From: Lenzites betulinus
Taxonomy: Eukaryota; Basidiomycota; Agaricomycetes; Polyporales; Polyporaceae
Direction of reading: 5' to 3'
Assembly (NCBI GenBank): GCA_022264855.1
Contig: JABYQU010000002.1
Span: 1,116,001 to 1,180,000 of the forward strand
DNA: 64,000 bases
Both the position numbers and the translations under genes were made by a program. Below the pieces are notes generated by a model that saw only the letters and a list, made by a program, of their open reading frames with translations, was not told the DNA's origin and did no database searches. Positions 32,933-42,815 of this stretch are shown piece after piece. Every line of letters starts with the position of its first letter. The stretch's first letter is position 1.

Positions 32933-35753
32933 CTATCGTTTCTGAGATTGCTACATTTCCATATGATCAGACGCAAGTCGTCCAATGATCCAATGCTGCA
33001 CTCACCAGATACGCCATAAGTTGCTGGTATCCAGGCTGTGCGTTGTTTGCTGGAGGCATCCCAGGAAGCGGTTGCTGGTGACCCTGCTGAGCGCCGATCA
33101 TGGCTGATGCAGGAGGCATGCTGTATGGGGGCATGGGCGGCGGCGGAGCCCCAGTCTGAGCGGGCTGCTGCTGAGCTTGACTGCCTTGTTGTAGCAAAGC
33201 CAAAATATTGGCAGGAAGACCTGCCAAAGATGCTGCAGCTGAAGGCGGGGGAGCCGATGTCTGAGGCGCCATAGAGGCGTACGGATTTGTAGGAGGAGCC
33301 GGGGTCGCATACGTGAGGGGTTGAGAGGGCATGCTTAGTGAGGGCTGGCCGTAGTAGGGGGTAGTTGAAGGTGCTGGGGCAGGCGGCATGGGAGGCATTG
33401 AAGGAGGGGCAGGAGCAGGGGCTGCCGGGGGTGCCGTATTTGCTACGCTCTGAGGCTGCTTCAAAGCCGCCAGAAGCTGAAAGGGCTGCACTTAGCGGGT
33501 GATGGGAGTCAAGCGTACGTTACAACTTACCTGCTGGACCTTTTTCGCCTGCTCCAACCGTTCGCGTTCATCGGCGGCCTGAAGGGAAAGATTAGAACAT
33601 TACAGATAGATAGAGATCACGCGACCACGCACCTCCGCGGGCTCCTCTCGAGCCTGGCCATACGCAGGCGGTTGCGAACCATAGCTAGAGCTAGGGCCAC
33701 CACCGTATCCGCCAGGACCGTTCCTATGCCCACCTCGGGTGGTGAAGTCCCCGCCTCGTGCTGTCCGACCAAACTCATCTTCGCTGGAACGGTTACGGTC
33801 CCGATTCCAGTCTCGCTTTTCTCCCCAATCGTCCCCACCGCCACCGCCGCCACCACCACCACCACCACCGCCGCCGCCATACCCACCGCGGCCTCTTCCG
33901 CGTCCGCGTCCCCCACGGCGACCTCGGGTAGGCGGCTCTTCCCACTCGCGTTGCCGCTCGAAACCACCTTGCTCGCCGCGTTCACGGCTGTGTGACAGTC
34001 AGTGGACTGTGGATCATAGATGGATTGCAAATTACCTTGGTGAGCCACCTCCACCTCGTGGATCATCAGTCCCTGAGACAGCGAAGACAATTTCCATTAC
34101 ACCATCTTGGAGACCTTGATGACGAAGTCGGTCATGGGCCTCTTCACTAGCCTGGTGAGGAGAATAAGAACCCGGTAGATCATCCAAAAATTTGGGCTTA
34201 CCCTTGTGTCGTAGAACTCGACGTAGCGTTGGCTATCGAGAGCCTGATGTTGAGTAGAGGACACGAGTGGCGAATCGCAGGAACTTACTCTGGACGGTCT
34301 CCTACCGGTCTGACCGACTTGACGTCTCCGAACTGTTGGAACTTGCGGCGTACTTCGCCATCATCGATAGGTTGGTTCGTCGGAGAATTGCGAAGGGTGA
34401 CAATCAGTGTCCCTTGTAACTCCTGTGCGTTGGATGAGCGATGGTGACGCATATATCAGGGTTTGACGAACCTGCTCCCTCTGGCGGTCTGCACCTTTGC
34501 CGTTATCGTCTCGGGGAAGGGAGTAATGAACGTCGATCTAGCACCTGATGTGAGCTGCGGCTCACGATTGTTTGATCATTTCACTCACAGGACGTCCACT
34601 TATCTCAGAACCTTGAAGGCGATCTCTTGTTCTCTCAGCAGCTCGCAGATCGTACTGTACGCTTATGAGACACAGTAGTGGCAAGCGCCTGGCACCACTC
34701 ACGTAGGTCACGAATACCATCCCTCGATTGGCGATAAGGTCAAAGAATGTCTTGATCTCGCCGTGCTCTTCGAAGAGGCGCCTCACATCGTCACTATTGG
34801 TCTCGTACTGTGTTGGCGCATCGGTAAGCGGCCATGCCTGCGGTGCGTGGTGGCGATCGGGCGTTGAACTTGCCTTAATGTTACGTATGAAGAGCGTGCG
34901 GCAAGGTCGCTCTCGTTGGAGACGTTCTTCGATGATCGAATCGTGTACTTTGTCATCTCGCTCGCGGCGCTGAGGCTTTTTCTGCTGAAACCGACCGTAG
35001 CCGCCCCCCTGATTGTAGTTCTGGTCTGTACCATCTAACAAACAAGCGGTTGATGTGAGAACGTGGTGCAGTCGTGAACGGAGTAATGCTAGCGTTCAAA
35101 CGAACGCTCAAAAGTTTGAAAACGCCGAAGAGTCGTCCAGACTGTGTGAGCGAGCAATTGTGACATTCCTCATCTTGCACACGCTTCGACGAAACCACCT
35201 GTGGTCAGGGTAGAAATGTGGGGATATCCCAACGGCATACCGACACACATGCCAGAGCTCATGTCTCGTGGTCAAAGGCACAACTTCACAATCACAAGTT
35301 ATGAACAATTGTAGCGAATGCAGCTGGGGCTGCGGGAAGCCTCCACGCATACACCTGCAAGCACAAACTCAAACTCAAATTGAGACTCTTAAGCGCACCT
35401 TCAAAGCCATAGTCCTGATCAAAGCTGCCATTGGGATCTGGCGCGTTGTACTGCCCGGGACCTGGCGCAGCATAGTTGCCGTTCTGATAGAAAGGATCTT
35501 GCGGAGGCATCGACTGGTAATTATTGTAGCCTCCCATAGGGCCTTGCGGTGGACCTTGGTCATGTTGAGCAGCGTTATTGTAGCCACCATATGAGTTGTG
35601 GCCGCCGCCACGACCACGACCGAAACCCCTTCCTCTGGAGCCGCTGCCCCTTTCAAAGCGATGGGATCTATCAGGACCAGGTCCATAGCCGCTAGGAGGG
35701 CCGCCTCTGCGCGGACCGTCATAAGGTCCTCCATACGGGTGGTGGCGATTCAT
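32933..35753 (-). CDS. Mei2-like RNA-binding protein with two RRMs, 641 aa
   Basis: Exons: 35753-35399, 35034-34874, 34807-34703, 34654-34589, 34537-34472, 34422-34289, 34232-34202, 34151-34036, 33987-33633, 33578-33531, 33476-33006, 32950-32933. An N-terminal Arg/Gly/Tyr-rich region precedes RRM1 (CRTLFIRNIK ... GEIKTFFDLIANRGMVFVTY) and RRM2 (GTLIVTLRNS ... FGDVKSVRPVGDRPDQRYVE). The RRM1-'HYSLPRDD'-linker-RRM2 layout is that of plant and fission-yeast Mei2-like proteins. An RGG/poly-Gly region (10+ Gly) and a Pro/Gln-rich tail follow, ending QSQKR; no third RRM is seen. Intron 34873-34808 is GC-AG with the consensus donor GCAAGT. The first intron is 364 nt, much longer than the rest, and might hide an exon. 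Its RNA targets cannot be read from the sequence. Confidence 0.85.
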
Positions 35754-36153
35754 GTTCTCAGATGTCTTCGATGAGGATCTTCAAACTCGTTGTGCGAAAT
35801 AGCTCAGTGACGTGTCGGGAGTAGCGATTGCAGCAGATGCCTCAGATGCGGTCGGCAAGCAAACGTTGTGTGTTGGTAGAGACCGTCGCAGGCGACTGAG
35901 CTTAACTTGGACGGAAAGCGGGGTGTGTAGAGCAACGCTGTGTTGGCGCGAGTGCGAAGGTGGTGGTCAGGAGAAGAGACGGAGTGATCAATTTTATCGA
36001 GCTGTGGAGAAAAGGCACGTGGGAATTTCGTCCTGTTATGGAGCCCACTCCTGGGCGCCTAGCAGCGCCCCGAGGAGCCTCACCTCATCGGCGTCAGCTC
36101 CTGGCTGCGCGATAGCACTCATTGCCTCCGCCCCCCACCTCGCCTACCTCGCC
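35754..36153. other. Bidirectional promoter between Mei2-like gene and RAB5
   Basis: A 400-bp gap between divergently transcribed genes. It has a CACGTG E-box at 36016-36021, about 135 bp before the RAB5 ATG. No ORF with coding character. Confidence 0.55.
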
Positions 36154-37163
36154 ATGTCTAAACAGTTCCAGTTCAAGCTCGTCCTTCTCGGTACGCGATC
36201 CTTATAAAACCTGCTTCAGGCTATCACGTCTAATCCCTCTCTCAGGCGAGTCCGCGGTAGGGAAGTCTAGGTATGGGATTGCCGCTTCGGTCGTACGCGC
36301 ACGTCCGTGCTAAGAACCTCGTGTTCTCAGCCTCGTCCTACGGTTTGTGAAGGACCAATTCGATGATTACCGGGAGAGCACCATTGGTGGTATGTCATAA
36401 GCAACCTGATTCCAACCAGCGTGTTCCTGAACAGCACATAGCCGCGTTCCTTACCCAGACGGTTACTCTGGAAGACCAGACAACAGTCAAGTTTGAGATC
36501 TGGTACGTCGTATAACGACGCGTCTACCATCTCATCGTCTCATATGCACACGACCAGGGATACGGCCGGTCAAGAACGCTATAAGGTACGTGGTCATACT
36601 CGCATATACTGTTATTGAGGCTGACTCGAGATCTTATAGTCCCTTGTACGTTTCCCTCCACTGTGCATACCCCAGCTTTTCTTATCCAGCGGCTGTTAAA
36701 GGCGCCAATGTACTACCGCAATGCCAACTGCGCAGTAGTAGTATACGACATCACACAGTCCACGTCATTAGAGAAGGCCAAGTCCTGGATCCGCGAACTA
36801 CAACGTCAAGCTGACCCCTCCATTGTCATCGCCCTTTGCGGTAACAAACTCGACTTGGCGGCACGGCGTCAGGTCTCTGTGGAGGAGGCGAAGAAGTACG
36901 CCGAGGAGGAGGGCCTCATGTGGGGCGAGACCAGTGCCAAGAGCGGCGAAGGCGTATCCGAGATCTTCAACGCTATCGGTATGCCCCTCTCCACACTGCG
37001 CGTACCTCGTCTGACCCGGGTAAACGCAGCCAAGAAGCTCCCCCTAACTGCACCTCCAACCGCGCGAGGCGGCGCTCGGCCAGGCGCTGCAGGCAGAACG
37101 GGTGTCGACCTCAACAAGCAGGCCAGCGCTGGACAGGGCCAGAACGAGCCTTGCAACTGTTGA
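36154..37163 (+). CDS. RAB5: Rab5-family small GTPase, 208 aa
   Basis: Exons 36154-36190, 36246-36270, 36331-36389, 36442-36502, 36558-36585, 36640-36645, 36702-36978, 37030-37163. It controls early endosome fusion. P-loop GESAVGKS at 13-20, switch I ending ESTIGAAF, WDTAGQER at 61-68, NKLD at 120-123 and ETSAK at 148-152 are intact. SLAPMYYRNANCAVVVYDIT is Rab5/Ypt5-specific, and CNC at the C-terminus is a geranylgeranylation CXC signal. Exon 6 is only six bases (Ser-Leu); skipping it would delete two conserved switch II residues, so it is very likely real. The first 330 coding bases are split by six introns. The gene is convergent with the RasGEF gene. Confidence 0.95.
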
Positions 37164-37607
37164 GAATGATGTCGATGTATCTTTCGATGACATTTCCGCC
37201 GTTGACTTCGGGCTACCGGGCACCGAGTCTGCATCCGACCACACCTATCCTTTCTGCAGGAACCATCTTTCCACGCTGTCGTTCTGATTGTGTCTTTTCA
37301 CTTGTAATCTACGCCCTTCAACTCCTGTTATATATGGACTTATGGTTCGGGGAAAATGGGGATATCTCTGAGTCGGCCCACTCGCCGCGACTGAACAAAG
37401 AGATCACTAGTATGATTGACGAGCGTGTGATGTAGCAATTACAGATGAACAAAAGATACAGCAAGTAACGAGCGTGAGTCGAGTAGAGAGCGGCGTACAA
37501 GAATATAAAGCGAGAGACGTGTACAGACCCTCGGGGCCTGATAAAAATGAGTGCAGTGAGTCGAGGGAGACATAGAGATATACCAATAAATAGTCCACAG
37601 TCGAGCT
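37164..37607. other. Intergenic between convergent RAB5 and RasGEF genes
   Basis: Carries the two 3' UTRs. AT content is higher than in the coding flanks (37300-37600). No ORF with coding character and no repeat seen. Confidence 0.5.
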
Positions 37608-40300
37608 CTAGAAGCCTGCCAGCTCGAGACCTTTGCGGATGTCCGCGTGTTGCATTTCAGCCTGCTGAATCTCCTGGCTCTTCATCCAGAACGAGCCCTG
37701 GTCCTTCTCCCCCGCAACAGCGATGTTCATCTCGACATACATCACGAGGCTCGCGTCCTCCGCGAACGCGTACGTCTTCCCCTGATGCCGCACGATCGCC
37801 TCGATCGCGTCGTACCACTTCTCCCGCTTCGTGAAGTTGATGAGCGACAGCGGGCTGCTCGACGTCGAGGACGAGGAGAGGATGACGGTGTTGTCCGGGG
37901 CCTGCGTGTTCGCGAGCTGCATGTCCGTGAGGTGCATCGCGATGAACGGCACGCATGGCCCGTCCACCGTGCGCTGCGCGAGGCGGTACGCGGAGAAGCT
38001 CCCGGTCGCGTTGTGGAACTTCGCGAGCTGCTCGAAGTGCGAGCGCCGTCCGGTGAGCGCCCATGTGAAGTGAAGGCGGCTGATGACGGGGCTCGACAGC
38101 GCATCGATGATGGCGTACGTGGCGGCGTAGTTGTGTAGAGACTTGCATTTCTATCCGTGATACGGGTGTCAGACATGCCATGGCATGACGGTCCACGGCG
38201 TGTGCTCACCTCGGCAACTTTGATCCAAAATTCGATCGTGTCAGTCCGCTTGCCAGTGCTCTCGGTGTTCAGAATGCTCGACTTGATCCAGGCGCACAGC
38301 TTGTCGTGGAATGCGTTGAAGGCTGCGAGGTTCTTTACTCCATTCCCCACCGACATTTTGACCCAGTTGAGGTACTCCGAGACGCGGATTTTCGAGTATA
38401 AGCGTTGGCCCTGCATACAGAGATGCTCTGCGAGGTGCAGGGTGTCCATCCGGAGGAGATCGCCTTTCGAGCTCTTGCCTTTCTTATGGCGCGACACCGC
38501 AGAAACAGGTGTTGGTGGGATGACTGACATCTGTTCATAAATTAGTGACTGCGCATCGTTAGAAAAACTAAGACAAGGCTCACGATATGCTCTAGCGACT
38601 TGAGAACCTCACGAGCAATGTTGGCGAGCTGAGGCGGCGACGTAATCGAGGACACAAAGTCGACAAGCCGCCGCGCAAGATACGCGTCGTCTTGAAGAAG
38701 TCCGTACTCCTCCGTCCACACGTGCAGCACAGCGAGTACACGGCGTCGCGTGGGTTTCAATTTCTTCTCTTTCCACTGTTCGAGCTCCTTCAAGTTCAGG
38801 GCAGTTGGATGGCTGATGTTGTACTGCGCTAGGAGTAAGTTGAACACCTCTTCTGCGGTAGCGAACGACTTGAAGGTCGTCAGGAACACCTGTCTGTATC
38901 TGGTCTCAAGTGCCGGCTCTGCGTGACATGGGTCAGGAATCATATCAATGCCGTCAAACTCCCACTTACTCTGGAAGTCCACAGTGAGCCGCTCGACGAG
39001 GGCACGTAAGGTGCCGGCGGAAACACTCCCATCCGCCTCGAGCTGGAGTTCATCTTCGCCGTACATAGGCCGCAGATACCAGGTTCCCTGCACGAGCTGC
39101 GCGTCATGGAAGGCTTGTGCCTCATCATCCCCGGTGATCCGTTTGACCTTGTCTGGACGGGAAGCCGCAGCCTTCGTCGTGCGCGTGAAGGCATCAAACG
39201 ACTCCGCCACGATGGGGCTCGAAATTAGGTAGTCCAGCTCCTCGACGTTGTGCGCCTCGAAGAGAGTAGTAAGCCGGTTGAGCGAAGACTGGTCATCTAT
39301 CAAGAGCGGCCGCCGCCGCAGGTGGCGAACGACCGCAGGCTTCGCAGACTCTGAGCGCGATCTCTGATGCTCGGACGGCGTAGTTTCGCCAGATGGAAGA
39401 GAGAGGCTGCGTCGACGGGAAGGGGTGCGCGGGGTGGAGGGCATGGGGCTCTCTCCGGTTGGCGGCGGCGTGTGTACTGTGATGACCTGAACGTTCTCAT
39501 CGAGGATGGGTCGCGCTCGGGTCTTGCGTCGTGAGACCGCCATCTCGGTGGGAGAGAGTTCCGACTCTATCTCCAGAAAATTGGCGTCTATGCCTTCATG
39601 AGGGGGCACGAGAGGGCTGAGCACGCTTGCTAGGCTGGGAGGGCTAGCGGGGTCGGACCCTATTTGTGGGATAGAGACCTACGACAGGTCAGTAAATCTC
39701 AAGTCCGACATATACCCCTGAAATACTTACCTTGTCGCCGCCTACTAGAGGCATCCACTCGTACCCGCGCTGCTCGCCATCCGGACCGACCGCGAAAGGG
39801 TCGGAGAGCTGTTCTGGAGAGCCATGTATCTTGTCCGCGTCCTCCTGGTAGATGTGCACATTCCCGCTACTGCTCCGCAGTTTGTCTGCGAGGGCATCTG
39901 AGATCGGCTCCACAAAGGCACTAGGAATCCAGCCCACTGTGTTATCCTCAGGGCGAACGGCAGCCCACCATCCCTGCGTACGTTGAGTTGATGAGGTGAT
40001 GTGGGAAAAGCGGTTTGGACATACCGTCTCCTCTTTCTTCACGACGTCTAGGATGTCATTCCTGCGGAACGATAGCTGGCTCTTATCCTCTGCGTCGTAG
40101 TCGTATAGACATAGCACATAGAACAGCTCTGCCGAAGCCGGGCTGAGAGTCTCGTCGGAGGCGGTCGCCAGGCTGGTGCGCTCCGGGGAACGTGCAGAAG
40201 TCGGCGTGGGGAGCTCGGGGCTCGAGAGATTCGAGTCTATCCACAGCCGAGGGAGGGGGGCGCCGCGCTTTGCAGAAGAAATAGAATGTGGGCCAGCCAT
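37608..40300 (-). CDS. SH3-RasGEF (Cdc25/Ste6-like Ras guanine-nucleotide exchange factor), 808 aa
   Basis: Exons 40300-40025, 39973-39731, 39678-38970, 38918-38584, 38530-38210, 38150-37608. Order: an SH3 domain at about 60-117 (FYVLCLYDYDAEDKSQLSFR ... GWWAAVRPEDNTVGWIPSAF), a Ser/Pro-rich linker, a RasGEF N-domain from about 395 (LRALVERLTVDF, YRQVFLTTFKSFATAEEVFN), and the catalytic Cdc25 domain from about 545 (LAEHLCMQGQRLYSKIRVSE, WIKVAEKCKSLHNYAATYAI, TGRRSHFEQLAKFH). Family members activate Ras for cAMP/PKA or mating MAPK signalling. The 51-nt intron 38969-38919 is in frame and stop-free; it is called from its GTAAGT donor, CACGCAG acceptor and domain continuity. Confidence 0.92.
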
Positions 40301-41558
40301 GTACGGAGGACGTCTAAGAGGCGTTCAGCACCGCATGCACCGGGTCCGACTAAGAGCAAGGCAGACGGGAGTGGGGGACCTGGGTGCAGTCGGTAAGTAT
40401 GATGAGCTGCTATTCGCGGCAGTATTTCAGTAGCGCAGTCGTGTACATGTCCCCGTCCAAGGACAGCTACCATCACCATCGTGATTGCACACATCTACTG
40501 CAAGCGTCGAGAACGTTGCCTTATCGAGCATGCTAGACGCGGGTTGATATTTAGAGCCTTCATAATCACCTTCACGCTAATCTCCTTCGGGGGCTCTGTT
40601 GATTGAACGCTCTGTAAAAGTACACGGGCCACATAAATGGGCATTGGGCCGTCGTAGTAGCCACAACCAAGCAGTCGGCAAACGGACGCGTACACTCAGG
40701 CACGGTCACAAGACGGAGCGGGGATCTGTGAAAGGACACCGGAAACATAGCGGGCGGCGCCCGAGCAAGGGACCGAGACCGAGGATAAGCCTCTGCTGCA
40801 CATATGTCATCTGAGGAACCATCCGGACATCTGCACACACAGGATGCCAAGGCACAATGTTGTTTGCGTCGGGTTCGCACCTACGAGATAGCCTCGGTCT
40901 CCCCCATTGCCTAGTCAGCCGAGATAGGCAAACACTCAGGGAAAACTCACATACACGAGTCGCCCGCATGAACGCAGCTTGGCAGACAGGAGGTTGCAGA
41001 GTTTGACAGGAGAAAGGGGGGCTGTATGTCGTGGGACACCGGTACCGCGACTTCACATAGACTCCATGTGCGCGTAGTGATAGATGTGTTGCTGTTCTGC
41101 GGGCGCGGGCTCGAACGAGGCCGTTGCGTGGTTACCCATGCCAAAAAGCAGCAAAGAATGGCTCCGAATGGCTCGCCGCTTGCCGGGGATCCGCATATCC
41201 ATCGCCGTAGGCCTTCTGCGATTCGTTTAATGCGCTGCCAGCAGTCCCCGAAGTTGGCCAAGTACAGCACATCAGGTAAGTGTGCTGCGCATGTAACCCC
41301 AAGACAGATGAGACTCCACCCAGACGCACTGGCAGCTGCGAACACGAGGAAGCCTTTCGCGGAGAGTGGTGGCGAGCAAAGCGTTGAACGCCGTCGAACG
41401 AACGCCACCAGATCATCCATCCACCGGGGATGCCGGGGGAGCGGAGAGCACGACCCGGCGGCCTCAATCGGGCCGCCTGATCAGATCAGATCTCACGCAA
41501 CGCGCTCTCCGTCGTCGGCGTCTAGGACGCACCCGACCCGTTCAGCATTTCCCTCAAC
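40301..41558. other. 1.26-kb divergent promoter region (RasGEF / IST1)
   Basis: No supported gene. Two overlapping antiparallel ORFs are notable: minus 41420-40947 (157 aa, with hydrophobic KGFLVFAAASASGWSLICLG) and plus 41026-41616. A good GTAAGT donor at about 41276 on the plus strand does not connect to an obvious downstream exon. These may be chance, or an unrecognised short gene. Confidence 0.45.
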
Positions 41559-42815
41559 ATGGTTCCCTGGAATTCCGCTAAAGCAAAGGTGTGCACGCAG
41601 CGCGGTATTGTTGTAAAGATTTATGACTCACTGTTAGATCCTACTAGGTTCAACTTCGGTACTACCGCCCAATGCTTGCAACCAAGCTTATTCTTATCCT
41701 TTCCCCTCCAGGCTGGGCGTACAGAGGCTGCGCACCCTCCAGGAGAAGAAGAATGCCCAGGCAAAGGCCTCACGAAGAGACATCGCCATGATGCTAGAGA
41801 AGGGAAAGATCGAGACCGCGAGGATCAAGGTCGAGAACAGTGCGCGGCCCCTCCTTGCCACTGTCTACGGATGACCTGATATTCTGCCAGTCATCCACGA
41901 GGACGTCTACGTGGAGCTACTGGAACTACTCGAAATGTACTGCGAGCTCCTCATTGCGCGGTTTGGTCTGCTGGACCAAAGGTCAGCCCCTTTCCCTTCC
42001 CTGTGTCCCGCAAGGCCGTCTATTGACGTACATGCGCGACGCTCGGACAGCGCGCGAGAGCCAGATCCAGGGGTTAGCGAGGGTGTATGCGCTGTCATCT
42101 ACGCGGCGCCTAGGACGGAATTAAAGGGTAAGCCCTCTCCGCGCCTTCTAGCATCCTGCTGAGCCGTCGGCGCAGAACTGCAGGTCCTCCGGGACATCCT
42201 GATGCACAAGTTCGGCCGCGAGTTCTCGATCGCGGTCATGGACAACAAGGATGGAATCGTGAGCGAGCGCGTGAGTCCGTCCACCCCGTCCTGCACGGCC
42301 GCCGAGCGTGACCCCCGCGCTCCAGGTGACCCGGAAGCTCGACGTATCGACGCCCTCGTCGGCCCTGGTGGACGCCTATCTGAGCGAGATCGCCAAGGGT
42401 TACGGCGTGCCGTGGAGTCCTCCCAAGCCCCCCAGCGCAGGCGGCGACGACGATGATGGCCCCGAAGGAGGCGTGAAGGTAAGCTGCCGCGTCGCGCGGG
42501 CGTCGCCGGGTGTGCGGACCCGCTGAGCCCGGTATGGATATATAGGAGCGTGCGGAAGAGGGCGAGAAGGCGGGCCCGTCTGCGGCTCTGGATGCGCCGA
42601 AGCCGCTGGACGCTGCAGCGATATCGGCGGAAGCCAGGAGCGCGGGCGTACGTACCCCCAAGCTTCCCGAAGTTCCGGTGGAAGAGGCGGAGGCGCCGCG
42701 CGTCGAGAAGTCGGCGGGGCTCGTGAGCCCGCCTGCGGATCCCCCCGCGAAGGCCGCGCAGGAAGACGAGTTCACGCTCCTGGCGAGGCGCTTTGAGGCC
42801 CTCAAGAAGCGCTAG
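41559..42815 (+). CDS. IST1: IST1-family ESCRT-III regulator, 284 aa
   Basis: Exons 41559-41588, 41648-41658, 41712-41839, 41891-41981, 42051-42127, 42176-42270, 42326-42478, 42546-42815. The first 180 residues are the helical IST1 (ESCRT-III-like) domain: RLRTLQEKKNAQAKASRRDI, MMLEKGKIETARIKVENIIH, LLELLEMYCELLIARFGLL. IST1 regulates the Vps4 ATPase in multivesicular-body sorting and membrane scission. The Pro/Ala-rich tail ends DEFTLLARRFEALKKR, a MIM1 motif for binding MIT domains of Vps4. Exon 2 is an 11-nt microexon encoding VQL plus two bases of Arg. The length and the terminal MIM1 match yeast and animal family members. Confidence 0.93.

Noticed and set aside
32933..35753. Extra exon inside the 364-nt first intron of the Mei2-like gene
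   Set aside because: ORFs inside the intron (for example 34953-35198) read into stops or give no continuity; a single long intron joins the flanking exons in the correct phase.
40947..41616. Antiparallel ORFs in the RasGEF-IST1 gap, one with a hydrophobic helix
   Set aside because: The hydrophobic segment is mildly suggestive but no start context, splice pattern or family resemblance supports either strand.
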